Positions 44,344-51,839 of a stretch of 64,000 bases of DNA are shown in pieces; within the stretch, counting starts at the first letter, position 1, and each line of letters opens with the position of its first letter. A program made the position numbers and the translations under genes. The notes beneath the pieces are model-generated. The model was not told the origin of the DNA, ran no database searches, and saw only the letters and a list, made by a program, of their open reading frames with translations. The stretch comes from Luteibacter sp. (GTDB taxonomy: Bacteria > Pseudomonadota > Gammaproteobacteria > Xanthomonadales > Rhodanobacteraceae): NCBI RefSeq assembly GCF_009912395.1, contig NZ_WNDO01000001.1, forward strand, positions 1 to 64,000. The letters run 5' to 3'.

Positions 44344-45369
44344 ATGCTGAAGATCGACACCCACGCGCACATCCTGCCCCGTGACTGGCCCGATCTGGCG
44401 GCCCGCCACGGCGATATCCGCTTTCCGGTGATGACCCACTCCCAGGGCCACCATCGCATCTACAAAGACGGCAAATTCTTCCGCGAAGTCTGGGAGTCGG
44501 CCTTCGACCCGGCCCATCGCATCGCGGACTACGCCCGCTTCGGCGTCGGCGTGCAGGTGGTGTCCACCGTGCCGGTGATGTTCTCGTACTGGGCCAAGGG
44601 CCACCAGGCGCTGGAACTGCACACCCACCTCAACGACGCGATGGCCGAGGTCTGCGAAACGCATCCGCGCCATTACGCCGGTATCGGCACCGTACCCTTG
44701 CAGGCGCCCGACCTCGCCATCCGCGAGCTGGAACGCTGCATCGGCGAGCTGGGGCTCCAGGGCGTACAGATCGGCTCGCACTGCAACGCGTGGAACCTCG
44801 ACGCACCGGAGCTGTTCCCGTTCTTCGAGGCCGCCGCCGACCTGGGCGCGGCGATCCTGGTCCACCCCTGGGACATGATGGGCACCGACACGATGCCCAA
44901 ATACTGGCTGCCGTGGCTGGTGGGCATGCCGGCAGAACAGTCGCGGGCAGCCTGCGCGCTGATCTTCGGCGGCGTGCTGGAACGCCTGCCCTCGCTGCGC
45001 GTGATGCTCGCGCACGGCGGCGGCAGCTTCCCGTATTCCATCGGGCGCATCGAGCACGGTTTTCGCATGCGGCCGGACCTCGTCGCCACCGACAACGCCC
45101 GCAATCCACGCGAGTACCTGCATCGCCTGTATTTCGACTCCTGCGTGCACGACGACGCGGCGCTGCGCTACCTGCTGGACACCGTGGGCGACGACCGCGT
45201 GATGCTCGGCACCGACTACCCTTTCCCGCTCGGCGAGCAGGAGCCCGGTAGCGGCATCGAGGCGCTGGGCCTCGACGACACGACACGCGCGCGGCTGTTC
45301 CACGGGACCGCCCTGGAATGGCTTGGCGTCCCCTTGCAACGCTTCCAGCCCGTCGCTGCCGTGGCGTGA
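44344..45369 (+). CDS. 2-amino-3-carboxymuconate-6-semialdehyde decarboxylase (ACMSD)
   Basis: This 341-residue zinc amidohydrolase-fold decarboxylase turns ACMS, from 3-hydroxyanthranilate, into 2-aminomuconate semialdehyde and so diverts tryptophan carbon from quinolinate/NAD to catabolism. Metal ligands are 'IDTHAHILP', 'LVHPWDMMG' and 'GTDYPFPLGE'; 'LAHGGGSFPY' holds the catalytic His. 'STVPVMFSYWA' and 'HLNDAMAEV' are typical of ACMSD. kynU of the same pathway follows after one small gene. Confidence 0.92.
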   Translation: MLKIDTHAHILPRDWPDLAARHGDIRFPVMTHSQGHHRIYKDGKFFREVWESAFDPAHRIADYARFGVGVQVVSTVPVMFSYWAKGHQALELHTHLNDAMAEVCETHPRHYAGIGTVPLQAPDLAIRELERCIGELGLQGVQIGSHCNAWNLDAPELFPFFEAAADLGAAILVHPWDMMGTDTMPKYWLPWLVGMPAEQSRAACALIFGGVLERLPSLRVMLAHGGGSFPYSIGRIEHGFRMRPDLVATDNARNPREYLHRLYFDSCVHDDAALRYLLDTVGDDRVMLGTDYPFPLGEQEPGSGIEALGLDDTTRARLFHGTALEWLGVPLQRFQPVAAVA

Positions 45370-45465
45370 CGGGGCGCACAGGCGGCGAGCGCGACACCTA
45401 CGCCGCTTGTGCCAAAATGCCGCTGTTACGCGGCCTGGCCGCGTCCAGAACCCAGGGGAACACGA

Positions 45466-45963
45466 GTGATCCGTCCGCTGCCCTTCCTGCCGCTCGCCCT
45501 GCTGCTCGCGAGCGCCGCCGTCGGCGCCACCGATGTCACCATGGCCGGCGGCGATATCCGCTTCGCCGTGCCCGACAAGTGGGTTTCCATCATGCAGTCC
45601 GAGGGCGAGACCGAGTCGCAGGTCTTCCAGGTGCCCGGCTCCAGCGCCGCCGACGCCACGCTCGCCCGGGTCTCGGTCACCCTGAAGAAAGTCCCCAACC
45701 TGATCGCCTTCCAGCAGTTCTCGGGCGACCTGCGCAATCGGGCGACCAGTCTCAAGGAGTATGCCGCCGGCAAGCCGAAAGGCCCGACCGAGAACATCTA
45801 CTCCGCGAAGGAAGGCACCGTGAAGCTCGACTACTACGAGCGTTATTTCTTCGCCAACGGCTACGCCATCCAGCTGCGCTGCATCCGCCCGGCCAACGAC
45901 GCGAAATTCGGCGCGACGTTCGACAAGGGCTGCGCCGACGTCGCGGCCAGCATGCCCTCCTGA
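45466..45963 (+). CDS. Exported protein of unknown function
   Basis: This 165-residue protein has a signal peptide (to about 'AVGATD'). It begins on GTG at 45466, with AGGGGA 7 bases upstream; no ATG fits. The mature part has two cysteines ('LRCIRPAND', 'GCADVAAS') probably joined in a disulfide. It carries a pattern seen in small periplasmic proteins of unknown role ('IRFAVPDKWVSIMQSEGETESQVFQVP'). It lies between ACMSD and kynU, which suggests cotranscription but not a defined task. Confidence 0.7.
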   Translation: MIRPLPFLPLALLLASAAVGATDVTMAGGDIRFAVPDKWVSIMQSEGETESQVFQVPGSSAADATLARVSVTLKKVPNLIAFQQFSGDLRNRATSLKEYAAGKPKGPTENIYSAKEGTVKLDYYERYFFANGYAIQLRCIRPANDAKFGATFDKGCADVAASMPS

Positions 45964-45982
45964 TCCCCTTGAGTCGCGTTCC

Positions 45983-47263
45983 ATGACCTCATTCGAAGCC
46001 ACGCGCGCCTGGGCCGATGCCCAGGATGCCGCCGATCCGTTGCGCGCCTTCCGCGACGACTTCCACATCCCGCCGCACCACGGTCGCGACACGCTGTACT
46101 TCTGCGGCAACTCGCTAGGCCTCCAGCCGAAGGGCGTGGCCGCCGCGCTCCAGGCCGAACTGGAAGACTGGTCGACGCTGGCGGTGGAAGCGCATTTCCG
46201 CGGTCGTTCGCCGTGGATGCATTACCACGAGTACGTACGCGACGGCCTCGCCAGCGTGGTCGGTGCGAAGCCCGTGGAAGTGGTCGCGATGAATTCGCTG
46301 GGCGTGAACCTGCACCTGATGATGGTGAGTTTCTATCGCCCCACCCCCGAACGTCCCGCCATCCTCATGGAAGCCGGCGCGTTTCCCACCGATCGCTATG
46401 CGCTGGAATCGCAGGTGCGGTTCCATGGGTTCGATCCGGCGACCGACCTGATCGAGCTTCAGCCCGACGGCCCCGGCGGCACGCTGTCGATGGACGCCAT
46501 CGAGCGCGCCATCGCCGAGCACGGCCACCGCGTGGCGCTGGTGCTGTTGCCGGGCGTGCAGTACCGCACCGGCCAGGTCTTCGACATCCGACGTATCGTC
46601 GAACTCGGCCATGCCGCCGGCTGCATCGTGGGTTTCGATCTTGCGCACGCCGCCGGCAACCTGCCGCTGGCCCTGCATGACGATGGCCCGGACTTCGCCG
46701 TGTGGTGCACGTACAAGTACCTTAACGCCGGCCCCGGCGCCGTGGCGGGCGCGTTCGTGCACGAACGCCATGCCCGCGCCGACGTGCCACGCTTTGCCGG
46801 CTGGTGGGGTCATGACAAGTCCACCCGCTTCCAGATGGGACCGACCTTCGTGCCGACGCCGGGCGCGGATGGCTGGCAGTTGTCCAATCCGCCGATCATG
46901 GCGCTGGCACCGCTGCGTGCGTCGCTAGAGGTCTTCCAGCGTGCGGGCATGCCTGCGCTGGTCGCCAAGAGCCGCCACCTCACCGCCTATCTCGATTGGC
47001 TGATCCGCGAACGGCTGGATGACACGCTCGACATCGTGACGCCCAACGATCCGGCGCAGCGTGGCGCGCAGTTGTCGATCCGCGTGCGTGCGGGTCGTGA
47101 TGCGGGTCGTGCTCTATTCGAATATCTCGAACACCACGGCGTCATCGGCGACTGGCGCGAGCCCGACGTGATCCGTCTCTCGCCCACGCCGCTCTACAAC
47201 CGCTATGCGGATTGCCTGGGCGCCGTGGAAGCCATCGAAGCCTGGCGGAATACGCAGGCATGA
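45983..47263 (+). CDS. kynU: Kynureninase
   Basis: This 426-residue PLP enzyme splits kynurenine or 3-hydroxykynurenine to (3-hydroxy)anthranilate and alanine. Motifs are 'LYFCGNSLGLQPKG', 'FRGRSPWMHYHEY', 'GAFPTDRYALESQ', 'VGFDLAHAAGNLPL' (PLP Asp) and the Schiff-base Lys in 'WCTYKYLNAGPG'. 'GWWGHDKSTRFQM' is a further signature. Together with ACMSD it marks tryptophan catabolism through kynurenine. The next gene's ATG overlaps its stop. Confidence 0.95.
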   Translation: MTSFEATRAWADAQDAADPLRAFRDDFHIPPHHGRDTLYFCGNSLGLQPKGVAAALQAELEDWSTLAVEAHFRGRSPWMHYHEYVRDGLASVVGAKPVEVVAMNSLGVNLHLMMVSFYRPTPERPAILMEAGAFPTDRYALESQVRFHGFDPATDLIELQPDGPGGTLSMDAIERAIAEHGHRVALVLLPGVQYRTGQVFDIRRIVELGHAAGCIVGFDLAHAAGNLPLALHDDGPDFAVWCTYKYLNAGPGAVAGAFVHERHARADVPRFAGWWGHDKSTRFQMGPTFVPTPGADGWQLSNPPIMALAPLRASLEVFQRAGMPALVAKSRHLTAYLDWLIRERLDDTLDIVTPNDPAQRGAQLSIRVRAGRDAGRALFEYLEHHGVIGDWREPDVIRLSPTPLYNRYADCLGAVEAIEAWRNTQA

Positions 47264-47967
47264 GCGCAGGTAACCTTTACCCCTCGCCACACGTGGAGCG
47301 CGGCGACGGCTTCGCGATGCAGGCAACCACGTACTGGCTGCGTGTTGTGCCCAGTCGCGTGTTGTTCGGGCTGATGGCCGGTGGTCGCACCGTCGCCCTG
47401 CCCGAGGTACCGAAAGGCATCGGGCACGGTGGCCTGGAGGCGGTCGCCATGCGCTATCGCACGGCCGTATACAACGTGAGCAGTCACTGGTTGCGTGACA
47501 ACCCCGCCGTTACCGACCGCTACGCCGAGGCGTTTCGCGAGGTGGTCGCCAGCAAGCATGCGCGCCTCGATGGCTATGCGAAACGCGTCGCCACCATGGG
47601 CACCATCGAGTTCTTCCTGGGCCCCGAACTGGATCGCACGGAACTCGACGTGGAGCTGGAGGACGGTTCGTTCGCCCATGCCATGCACCTGTTGAAAACC
47701 ACGCCACGCGATGCACGCGTCGCATTCGCCGCCGCGCCGGAACCGGGTGCGTCGCCCTATGCAGATCCCTATTTCCTCGCGGGCAACCAGTCGTGGATCG
47801 ACGGGAATCGTCTCTTGATCGAGTTCGATCCTGAAGAAGGTGGGCGCGCGGAGACCATCGCGCTGGATCGCGATCAGTTCGCGGGGGCGTTGGAGCGGTG
47901 TTGGTACACGATGATGGACGTGTCCGATCGCATTCGTGCAGGATTGGGCGAAACTCTCGATAAATAA
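47260..47967 (+). CDS. Unrecognised cytoplasmic protein coupled to kynU
   Basis: This 235-residue protein is encoded from an ATG inside ATGA shared with the kynU stop, so translation is coupled. I do not recognise the family. It has no signal peptide, membrane segment or cysteine. 'SPHVERGDGFAMQATTYWLRVVPSRVLFGLMAGG' opens it and 'DPYFLAGNQSWIDGNRLLIEFDPEEGG' is near the end. The tight link suggests a role tied to kynurenine metabolism. Confidence 0.7.
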   Translation: MSAGNLYPSPHVERGDGFAMQATTYWLRVVPSRVLFGLMAGGRTVALPEVPKGIGHGGLEAVAMRYRTAVYNVSSHWLRDNPAVTDRYAEAFREVVASKHARLDGYAKRVATMGTIEFFLGPELDRTELDVELEDGSFAHAMHLLKTTPRDARVAFAAAPEPGASPYADPYFLAGNQSWIDGNRLLIEFDPEEGGRAETIALDRDQFAGALERCWYTMMDVSDRIRAGLGETLDK

Positions 47968-47973
47968 GCCGCT

Positions 47974-48040
47974 GCAGGAGCGCGCTTGCGTGCAATGGGC
48001 GTTAAGGGCAACCCCGTATCGCACGAAAGCGCGCCTCTAC
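47974..48040. repeat. Degenerate REP pair
   Basis: GCAGGAGCGCGCTTGCGTGC (47974-) and, inverted, TCGCACGAAAGCGCGCCTCT (48019-48040) each differ from the consensus at a few bases. It marks the left border of the lower-GC patch. Confidence 0.65.
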
Positions 48041-48166
48041 ACTTCGGACTCCGGAAAGACAGGACGCACCGCATAGTTTCGACGACTAGCTGTGCCAATC
48101 AGAACATATCTTGCGCGAGAGATTATTGGCATCTGCTACGCCCATCGACGTCGCCGCGAGCAGTAT

Positions 48167-49450
48167 TCATTTGACCACATATGCGCCAATCGTCAGAGGC
48201 AGTACCCGCGGTGCCGCCGGATACAGGTCGAATTCCGGCTCCCAAACGCCGCCAGGCGGCACGTCAGCTTCGAGAACATCGACGTAGTTGCCTGCGTCAG
48301 TCGTACCGGCCACATTATCTACCGAGGCCACGCGTCCACTAACGTATCGAATAGTATATCCGATCAATCCATCGTTGGGGCCACAGCTATTTCCAATAGC
48401 GACACGCATCCTCGCCACGCTGGCACTCCTATTGACCAATGGCCATCGAACATGGATACCTCGGCCATACAGTGCGCCCACGTAGCCATCCCCATCGGGA
48501 GACCGCAAGGGAATGCCAGTACCATCGTCTTCAAGCCCCCCGCCCGAGTGGCAATGAAGCAACCCGATGCGATACGCCTGATACTCGGTAGAGGCAGCAT
48601 CAAATCCTGATTCGACCCTCAGGGACAAGGCGTAATAATCACCAATGCCACGTTCCCAGCCACCGCTCTTCACGACTGGCATGGAGGCGTAATCACGTGA
48701 CAGGAGAGATGCTTCACTGTCATCAGTCCACACGATATCGGTCATTTCGGCTCTTGCCGTCGTGTGCTTATCTTCCTCACGCGTCACTTCGACTTCGGCG
48801 ATGATTCCAAAGGCATTGCCGTGCGCTGGCACGTTATGCTTGAAGTAAATCGCCTGCTTGCCCGGAGCCAACGTGGCACTAACCACCGGGGCGCCAGCAT
48901 AACGACGCCATGCTGCATTGTTATCGTCCCGAGCGTCATCCATTGCCGCCCATGCAACTGAAGAAACATGAATAGGGAAATCATTCACGTTTCGCACAAG
49001 GATGCCATGAAACATGTTACGAGCCGTGTCATTGGCATGCCAGGAGAATACTTGACCCAGTCCCACAACCTCGCCGCGAAACAGAACGTAAGGAGAAGGC
49101 CCATCTATCATGCAATTGGATATGTTGCATACCGAACTATCCGAAGCAGGATCGTCCTCCACTATGGTTTCGGGCCGATTGGAATAAAAGAAAAATCGTC
49201 CGGATGGATGCTCGTACCCCTTCGTAATCCAGGATCGATCCAGGCCTCCTATCGACCATGTCCGCGTTGTAGTTTGAAACTGCTTTCCATCCTCTCCCAA
49301 GGTTCCCGACGCCGTGTCTCGTAGCAACTCCCTTCCCCGTGACACAACCTGCACCGTCAGGTGCGACGCGACTTGAATCGGCAATACTTGAGCAAATGCG
49401 ATAGATGTTTGCACGAGAAGAACGACGAGTACCATTCGACTGTGATTCAT
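48167..49450 (-). CDS. Secreted protein of unknown function (427 aa)
   Basis: A signal peptide (MVLVVLLVQTSIAFAQ) opens a 427-residue exported protein with no family I recognise. It contains four Cys in two close pairs or singles ('SVCNISNCMI', 'LLHCHSGGG', 'GNSCGPND'), a possible glycine-rich 'HCHSGGGLEDDGTG' turn, and an acidic mid-section ('DDARDDNNAAW'). It is predicted beta-rich. Base composition is visibly less GC-rich than the flanks. It starts 10 bases after the small secreted gene upstream and forms a two-gene unit with it. Confidence 0.7.
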   Translation of the reverse strand: MNHSRMVLVVLLVQTSIAFAQVLPIQVASHLTVQVVSRGRELLRDTASGTLGEDGKQFQTTTRTWSIGGLDRSWITKGYEHPSGRFFFYSNRPETIVEDDPASDSSVCNISNCMIDGPSPYVLFRGEVVGLGQVFSWHANDTARNMFHGILVRNVNDFPIHVSSVAWAAMDDARDDNNAAWRRYAGAPVVSATLAPGKQAIYFKHNVPAHGNAFGIIAEVEVTREEDKHTTARAEMTDIVWTDDSEASLLSRDYASMPVVKSGGWERGIGDYYALSLRVESGFDAASTEYQAYRIGLLHCHSGGGLEDDGTGIPLRSPDGDGYVGALYGRGIHVRWPLVNRSASVARMRVAIGNSCGPNDGLIGYTIRYVSGRVASVDNVAGTTDAGNYVDVLEADVPPGGVWEPEFDLYPAAPRVLPLTIGAYVVK

Positions 49451-49460
49451 GGTCGAAGAC

Positions 49461-49925
49461 TCAACTCGCGATCATCTGAAAAACACACGCGGCAGTCCCG
49501 TCATTATTCGATCCCGATCCAATCGGGTTAGCAATGGTAAACCAGATCAATCTACCGTTAGCCTGTGCCGACAACAGCATGGCGTACTTGGCGTCGAACG
49601 CTGGATCGTTCGAAAGCAAGCGCACCTCGTTATACCCTACGCCATACGTGTTGCACGTAAGTCCGGCCAGCGAGTCGAAGCGCACCTTGACGGAATACGG
49701 CCCAGTCCCGTCGGCCCAGTTGACCAGAATGGTACTGATTCGTGCCCCGGTACATTGGCTTCCATCCGAGCATGTTGCCGCCTGAATCGTGGCGCTCAAC
49801 GTGACTAGAACTGGAACAAAGCCCCACTTCACCCAACGATTGATACATTGCCCGATCGATCGACGCTTGCGCGGGTGCTCGTACGTCAGGTCATCGCCAA
49901 AGCACTTCGATACAAAGATAGACAT
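49461..49925 (-). CDS. Small secreted protein of unknown function, possible OB-fold
   Basis: In this 154-residue protein the hydrophobic export segment ('WGFVPVLVTLSATIQAA') is preceded by an unusually long, basic ~32-residue N-terminus, so the true start could be internal. The mature ~105 residues hold four Cys. They carry the pattern 'DPAFDAKYAMLLSAQANGRLIWF', where a helix after a strand resembles the 'KAIYSLLLTA..SGK' stretch of AB5-toxin-like B subunits. That resemblance is weak. It is transcribed with the 427-residue secreted protein. Confidence 0.6.
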   Translation of the reverse strand: MSIFVSKCFGDDLTYEHPRKRRSIGQCINRWVKWGFVPVLVTLSATIQAATCSDGSQCTGARISTILVNWADGTGPYSVKVRFDSLAGLTCNTYGVGYNEVRLLSNDPAFDAKYAMLLSAQANGRLIWFTIANPIGSGSNNDGTAACVFQMIAS

Positions 49926-50261
49926 AACCGCCCCCTAACATTCCGAGCCCATCGTGGACAAGGTTCTGGTGGAGGATGCACCGCTTTCCCTCGGCAGTCT
50001 GTAGGAAAAACCTTACAAGCCATGGAAGTATGGTGCAACTGGCACCGGGGGCACCCACGCGACCATCGACAAGCCGACTGGGCAGCTCAAGTTGCGTGGT
50101 TGGGGCGTCGTGTCAGACCATGCGAATGGGCCTATACGCAAGGATGGGGTGCCGCCGGGTATCGCCGAGGAGATGACTGATCACGATTCCGTTGACGTGT
50201 AGAAGCGTGCTTACGCACGATGGGTGCTCGCGATAGAGCCCCACCGCGCGCAAGCGCGCTC
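49926..50261. other. Region with a decayed coding fragment and two REPs
   Basis: It contains an open but promoterless rightward frame (49939-50202, with an in-frame TAG) and REP copies at 50199 and 50244. No intact gene is evident. Confidence 0.5.
49939..50202 (+). pseudogene. Possible remnant of a coding sequence
   Basis: In one frame this reads 'PIVDKVLVEDAPLSLGSL', TAG (50002-50004), then 'KPYKPWKYGATGTGGTHATI' and on to 'GVVSDHANGPIRKDGVPPGI' before TAG at 50200-50202. The Gly/Pro/Asp-rich composition looks protein-like. There is no start codon with a ribosome binding site. I cannot name a family. The final TAG belongs to a degenerate REP. Confidence 0.35.
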
Positions 50262-50265
50262 CTAC
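50199..50265. repeat. REP pair, one degenerate and one near-exact
   Basis: GTAGAAGCGTGCTTACGCAC (50199-) faces CGCGCGCAAGCGCGCTCCTA (50245-50264). Together they frame 23 bases. The right copy supplies the TAG stop (50262-50264, reverse strand) of the small membrane protein. Confidence 0.75.
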
Positions 50266-50567
50266 AGTTCAGGTTCCCGCGAGATGAACCACATCCAGAT
50301 CGCGCCCAGCGTCGAACCGATGAGCAAAGCGCCGGAGAATTCCAGCCAGTTGTCCGGCCATTCGTATTGGTGGGGACGCAAGTCATAGCGACCGGCGAAA
50401 CTGCCTAGCGCGAAGGCTGCGATGATAAAGGCGATAAAGGACAGCCCGGTGAATACCTTCGCGCCGATGGCCAACGAACAATGCTGGTAACGGCGCGCAA
50501 TGAAAATCAGCGCATTGATCGGCAGCAGGATCAATGCGATCGCGATCTCCCATAATTCGATCGTCAT
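50262..50567 (-). CDS. Small membrane protein of unknown function
   Basis: This 101-residue protein has three hydrophobic segments ('IAIALILLPINALIFIA', 'VFTGLSFIAFIIAAFALGSF', 'FSGALLIGSTLGAIWMWF'). No motif is known to me. The last codons before the REP-derived TAG are Glu-Leu. Its ATG overlaps the stop of the upstream gene (ATGA), so the two are coupled. Confidence 0.65.
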   Translation of the reverse strand: MTIELWEIAIALILLPINALIFIARRYQHCSLAIGAKVFTGLSFIAFIIAAFALGSFAGRYDLRPHQYEWPDNWLEFSGALLIGSTLGAIWMWFISREPEL

Positions 50568-50854
50568 TTCGCACCGCCTAATGCGCGCACTTCATCCCAC
50601 ATGCGCCGAACATTTGCCTGCTTTGTGCATTGCAGGCTCATCCTATGTAAAAGGTTGACGCCCGACATCGCCCGCGTGAGATACCGCCGATTCGGCACCT
50701 CGTTCTCCATCATGTACTCCGTCAACATCGCCTGCATGGCTTCGGCATACGCCTGCATCGCCGTCGCGTCATTCATCAGCATGTCTACGCTGGCGTCCAG
50801 ATTCAGGGCAAAGCTGCCCTCCCCAAGGACGCTGTCGTCTTTCGGTTCAGTCAT
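50564..50854 (-). CDS. Small cytoplasmic protein of unknown function
   Basis: This 96-residue protein is predicted to be all-helical ('MLMNDATAMQAYAEAMQAMLTEYMM') and is very Met-rich (12 Met). It has one Cys and a basic C-terminal helix ('QANVRRMWDEVRAL'). I recognise no family. It precedes and is coupled to the three-segment membrane protein, a layout seen in effector-immunity or small regulatory pairs, but nothing in the sequence proves that. Confidence 0.6.
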   Translation of the reverse strand: MTEPKDDSVLGEGSFALNLDASVDMLMNDATAMQAYAEAMQAMLTEYMMENEVPNRRYLTRAMSGVNLLHRMSLQCTKQANVRRMWDEVRALGGAK

Positions 50855-50943
50855 TTCTCAAATCCTCATCACCGCTTTCGAGCGGGGCACGCCAACGGCC
50901 GTGCCCCTCATCGACTCGGGCGGTTCGATCTCACAGGGTCCGA

Positions 50944-51023
50944 CTGTCCGATGTTCTCATTCGCCCACGGCGCTACGCGCCGGGTGGCTCGGCGGAAGGG
51001 AATACCATGAGAATGTCGGACAG
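50944..51023. repeat. Large nested inverted repeat
   Basis: CTGTCCGATGTTCTCAT (50944-50960) pairs with ATGAGAATGTCGGACAG (51007-51023), 15 of 17 matches. Inside, CCACGGCGC can pair with GCGCCGGGTGG around TAC, giving a hairpin within a hairpin. It could be a structured RNA, a recombination site or an element end. Confidence 0.5.
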
Positions 51024-51337
51024 GCCGGGCGTTTAGCCGCGTCCGGAGGGGCTCCGGGACGTCTGTGGACCGCGTGGGTCGGGCGGTGGGTGTGAGAATG
51101 CCTTAGACTTTGGCTTAGCCATCGTCAACTCCATAGGTTGATTGCTGGTCAGCGGGTCGTAGGTGCGCTAACATCTGCGGCCCGCGCTTCTTACCGCTTA
51201 CGAGCGATGGTTGTTTGCCGACACGTGACATGAAACAGCAAACAACGCGAGCACGGTAGCAAATTACGTGCGTGCTTGCATATGGAAGGATTCTCAAAAG
51301 TGCCGCGCTTTTTTTTGCGCGCGATTACACGTTATCG

Positions 51338-51835
51338 ATGACCTGGCCCGCTGCGCGGGGTCGCGCGCAAGCGCGCTCCTACAAGAGACGGGATGCGATA
51401 ACCGGATGCATCGCCGTGGGCACCGGCCTGCGCCGGTGCGACGACGCGCTTCGTCGTTCCTGCGTACGCAGGAACCCAGCGCCTCGGTTTCCCAGCAACA
51501 CGACGACGCTGCATCGGCTTTTGCGTAGGTAACGCACTCGCTGGAACGACGTGGGGCGCGATCAGACCGTGACGATGACCTGGCCCGCTGCGCGGGATCG
51601 CGCGCAAGCGCGCTCCTACAGGCGTAGGTGACGATTCGGGTACCTCACCGTCGTTCCAGCGCACGCTGGAACCCAGCGCCTCGGTTTGCCAGCAATGCGG
51701 CGGCGCTACATCGGCTTTTACGTAGGTAACCTATTCGCGACAACCCATTGCATTGCGCTGGGTTCCTGCGTGCGCAGGAACGACGTGAGGGGGTTTATAC
51801 GTTTCGCGAAAATCGTATGCGCTAGAGGAGCGTGT
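51338..51835. repeat. Cluster of dispersed repeats including two REPs
   Basis: REPs at 51361-51382 and 51598-51619 (both reverse) each sit at the right end of a ~50-base direct repeat (about 51336-51384 and 51572-51621). A second repeat type (GTTCCTGCGTACGCAGGAAC palindrome with flanking CCCAGCGCCTCGGTTT and CATCGGCTTTTGCGTAGGTA) occurs at 51450-51552 and again, diverged, at 51648-51791. Confidence 0.7.
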
Positions 51836-51839
51836 TGCG

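Larger units (their letters stand above)
50855..51839. other. 985-base non-coding, repeat-rich region
   Basis: No convincing gene lies here on either strand. It holds a large nested inverted repeat (50944-51023), a 9-base inverted repeat GTTGTTTGC/GCAAACAAC (51210-51246), and from 51315 two kinds of dispersed repeat. It ends at the proA stop. Confidence 0.6.

Noticed and set aside
48167-49925. An AB5-type toxin locus
   Set aside because: Only the small protein has a weak B-subunit-like pattern. The larger one shows no ADP-ribosyltransferase, protease or deamidase motif, so the name is not justified.
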